Positions 32,092 through 32,413 of a stretch of 32,413 bases of DNA are shown piece by piece. The DNA is from Dehalococcoidia bacterium. GTDB taxonomy: Bacteria > Chloroflexota > Dehalococcoidia > SM23-28-2. Location of the stretch: the NCBI GenBank assembly GCA_020356025.1, contig CP070630.1, positions 1,899,868 through 1,932,280 on the forward strand, read 5' to 3'. The notes beneath the pieces are model-generated. The model did no database searches. It saw only the letters and a program-made list of their open reading frames with translations, and was not told where the DNA came from. The number at the start of each line of letters is the position of its first letter. Within the stretch, counting starts at the first letter, position 1. Position numbers and translations under genes: made by a program.

Positions 32092-32413
32092 TTCGAGATA
32101 GCGTAGCCAAGCGATACGCCCAGGCGGCCTTCGAGATCGCTCGCGGGCGCGATAACCTGGAGGAGTGGGCCACCGACCTGGCTCTGGTGGCCCAGGTAAT
32201 GGCCGACCCTCAGGCTGTGGCCATCCTCAGCAGCACCAAGCAGGCCCTGGCCGACAGGTATCGCCTGTTGGAGGCGATTCTGGAAGGGATCGACCCGCTG
32301 GTTATGAACCTGGCCAAGTTGCTGGTGGCCAAAGGGCGAGTCGGCATCGCCCCCCAGGTTGCCGAGGCCTATCGCGATCTGGTGGACGAGCACAGCGGCG
32401 TCGCCCACGCCAG
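32088..32413 (+). CDS. atpH: ATP synthase F1 subunit delta (3' partial)
   Basis: The ATG at 32088 overlaps the atpF stop and the frame stays open to the window edge, giving the first 108 residues. IRDSVAKRYAQAAFEIARG is the family N-terminus, and the helices LEEWATDLALVAQVMAD, LLEAILEGIDPLVMNLAKLL and GRVGIAPQVAEAYRDLVDEH match the N-terminal domain that caps the F1 head. The protein is normally ~180 residues, so the C-terminal part and the remaining atp genes lie beyond the window. Confidence 0.9.
   Translation, partial: MIRDSVAKRYAQAAFEIARGRDNLEEWATDLALVAQVMADPQAVAILSSTKQALADRYRLLEAILEGIDPLVMNLAKLLVAKGRVGIAPQVAEAYRDLVDEHSGVAHA

Noticed and set aside
1-32413. CRISPR arrays, tRNA or rRNA genes, transposases, riboswitches
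   Set aside because: No spaced direct repeats, cloverleaf, rRNA or transposase motifs were seen, and no leader looked like a known riboswitch. A covariance-model search would be needed to exclude small RNAs.

Overview
The window is a GC-rich, densely packed bacterial chromosome segment: 34 genes, no gap over 300 bases, and no tRNA, rRNA, CRISPR array or transposase that I can see. The gene set is typical of Chloroflexota, and I infer a Dehalococcoidia-like, menaquinone-using, fatty-acid-oxidising member. The signs are a membrane FeS ETF:menaquinone oxidoreductase next to etfBA, a DUF951 protein, a bifunctional-nuclease-family protein, an atpZ-like/atpBEFH operon and a 'HPERSEGS' dispersed hairpin repeat. 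The lineage is inference; no marker in the window settles it.

Layout. 1-2126 (+): the end of a small lipoprotein gene, an intact tandem paralogue of it, and a class V aminotransferase. 2127-2215: a dispersed hairpin repeat between convergent genes. 2216-6036 (-): SDR oxidoreductase, a tandem MarR-MarR regulator with a clear sigma70-type promoter, a LarA-family nickel racemase and an ABM-fold protein. 6037-6199: divergent promoters with an 8-bp inverted repeat. 6200-10816 (+): two enoyl-CoA hydratase paralogues and an acyl-CoA synthetase, interrupted by a compositionally foreign two-gene module (6992/7096-8453) encoding a PD-(D/E)XK nuclease-like protein and an unrecognised partner. 10931-14966 (+): FeS ETF:quinone oxidoreductase, etfB and etfA, closed by a terminator. 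15120-19900 (+): coaE, then a CbbQ/NorQ-type AAA+ ATPase and a 1075-residue VWA partner with a regular 37-residue repeat. 19912-23929 (-): cinA and two lipoproteins sharing a duplicated leader. 24010-25160: a small membrane protein (+) converging on comB (-). 25262-29674 (+): pyrF, DUF951, two coupled MFS transporters and a bifunctional-nuclease-family protein, closed by a terminator. 29839-32413 (+): the start of the F1Fo ATP synthase operon, cut by the window edge inside atpH.

How the genes fit together. The acyl-CoA synthetase activates a carboxylic acid, the hydratases act in beta-oxidation-like steps, ETF collects electrons from acyl-CoA dehydrogenases (none is in the window), and the membrane FeS protein would pass them to menaquinone. 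The ATP synthase at the right edge uses the resulting proton gradient.

The two best candidates for undescribed biology are the nuclease-like module inserted between the hydratase genes, and the CbbQ/CbbO-like pair that has no recognisable metalloenzyme client nearby. Many start codons were reassigned from visible Shine-Dalgarno sequences or promoters; the reasons are given in the entries.
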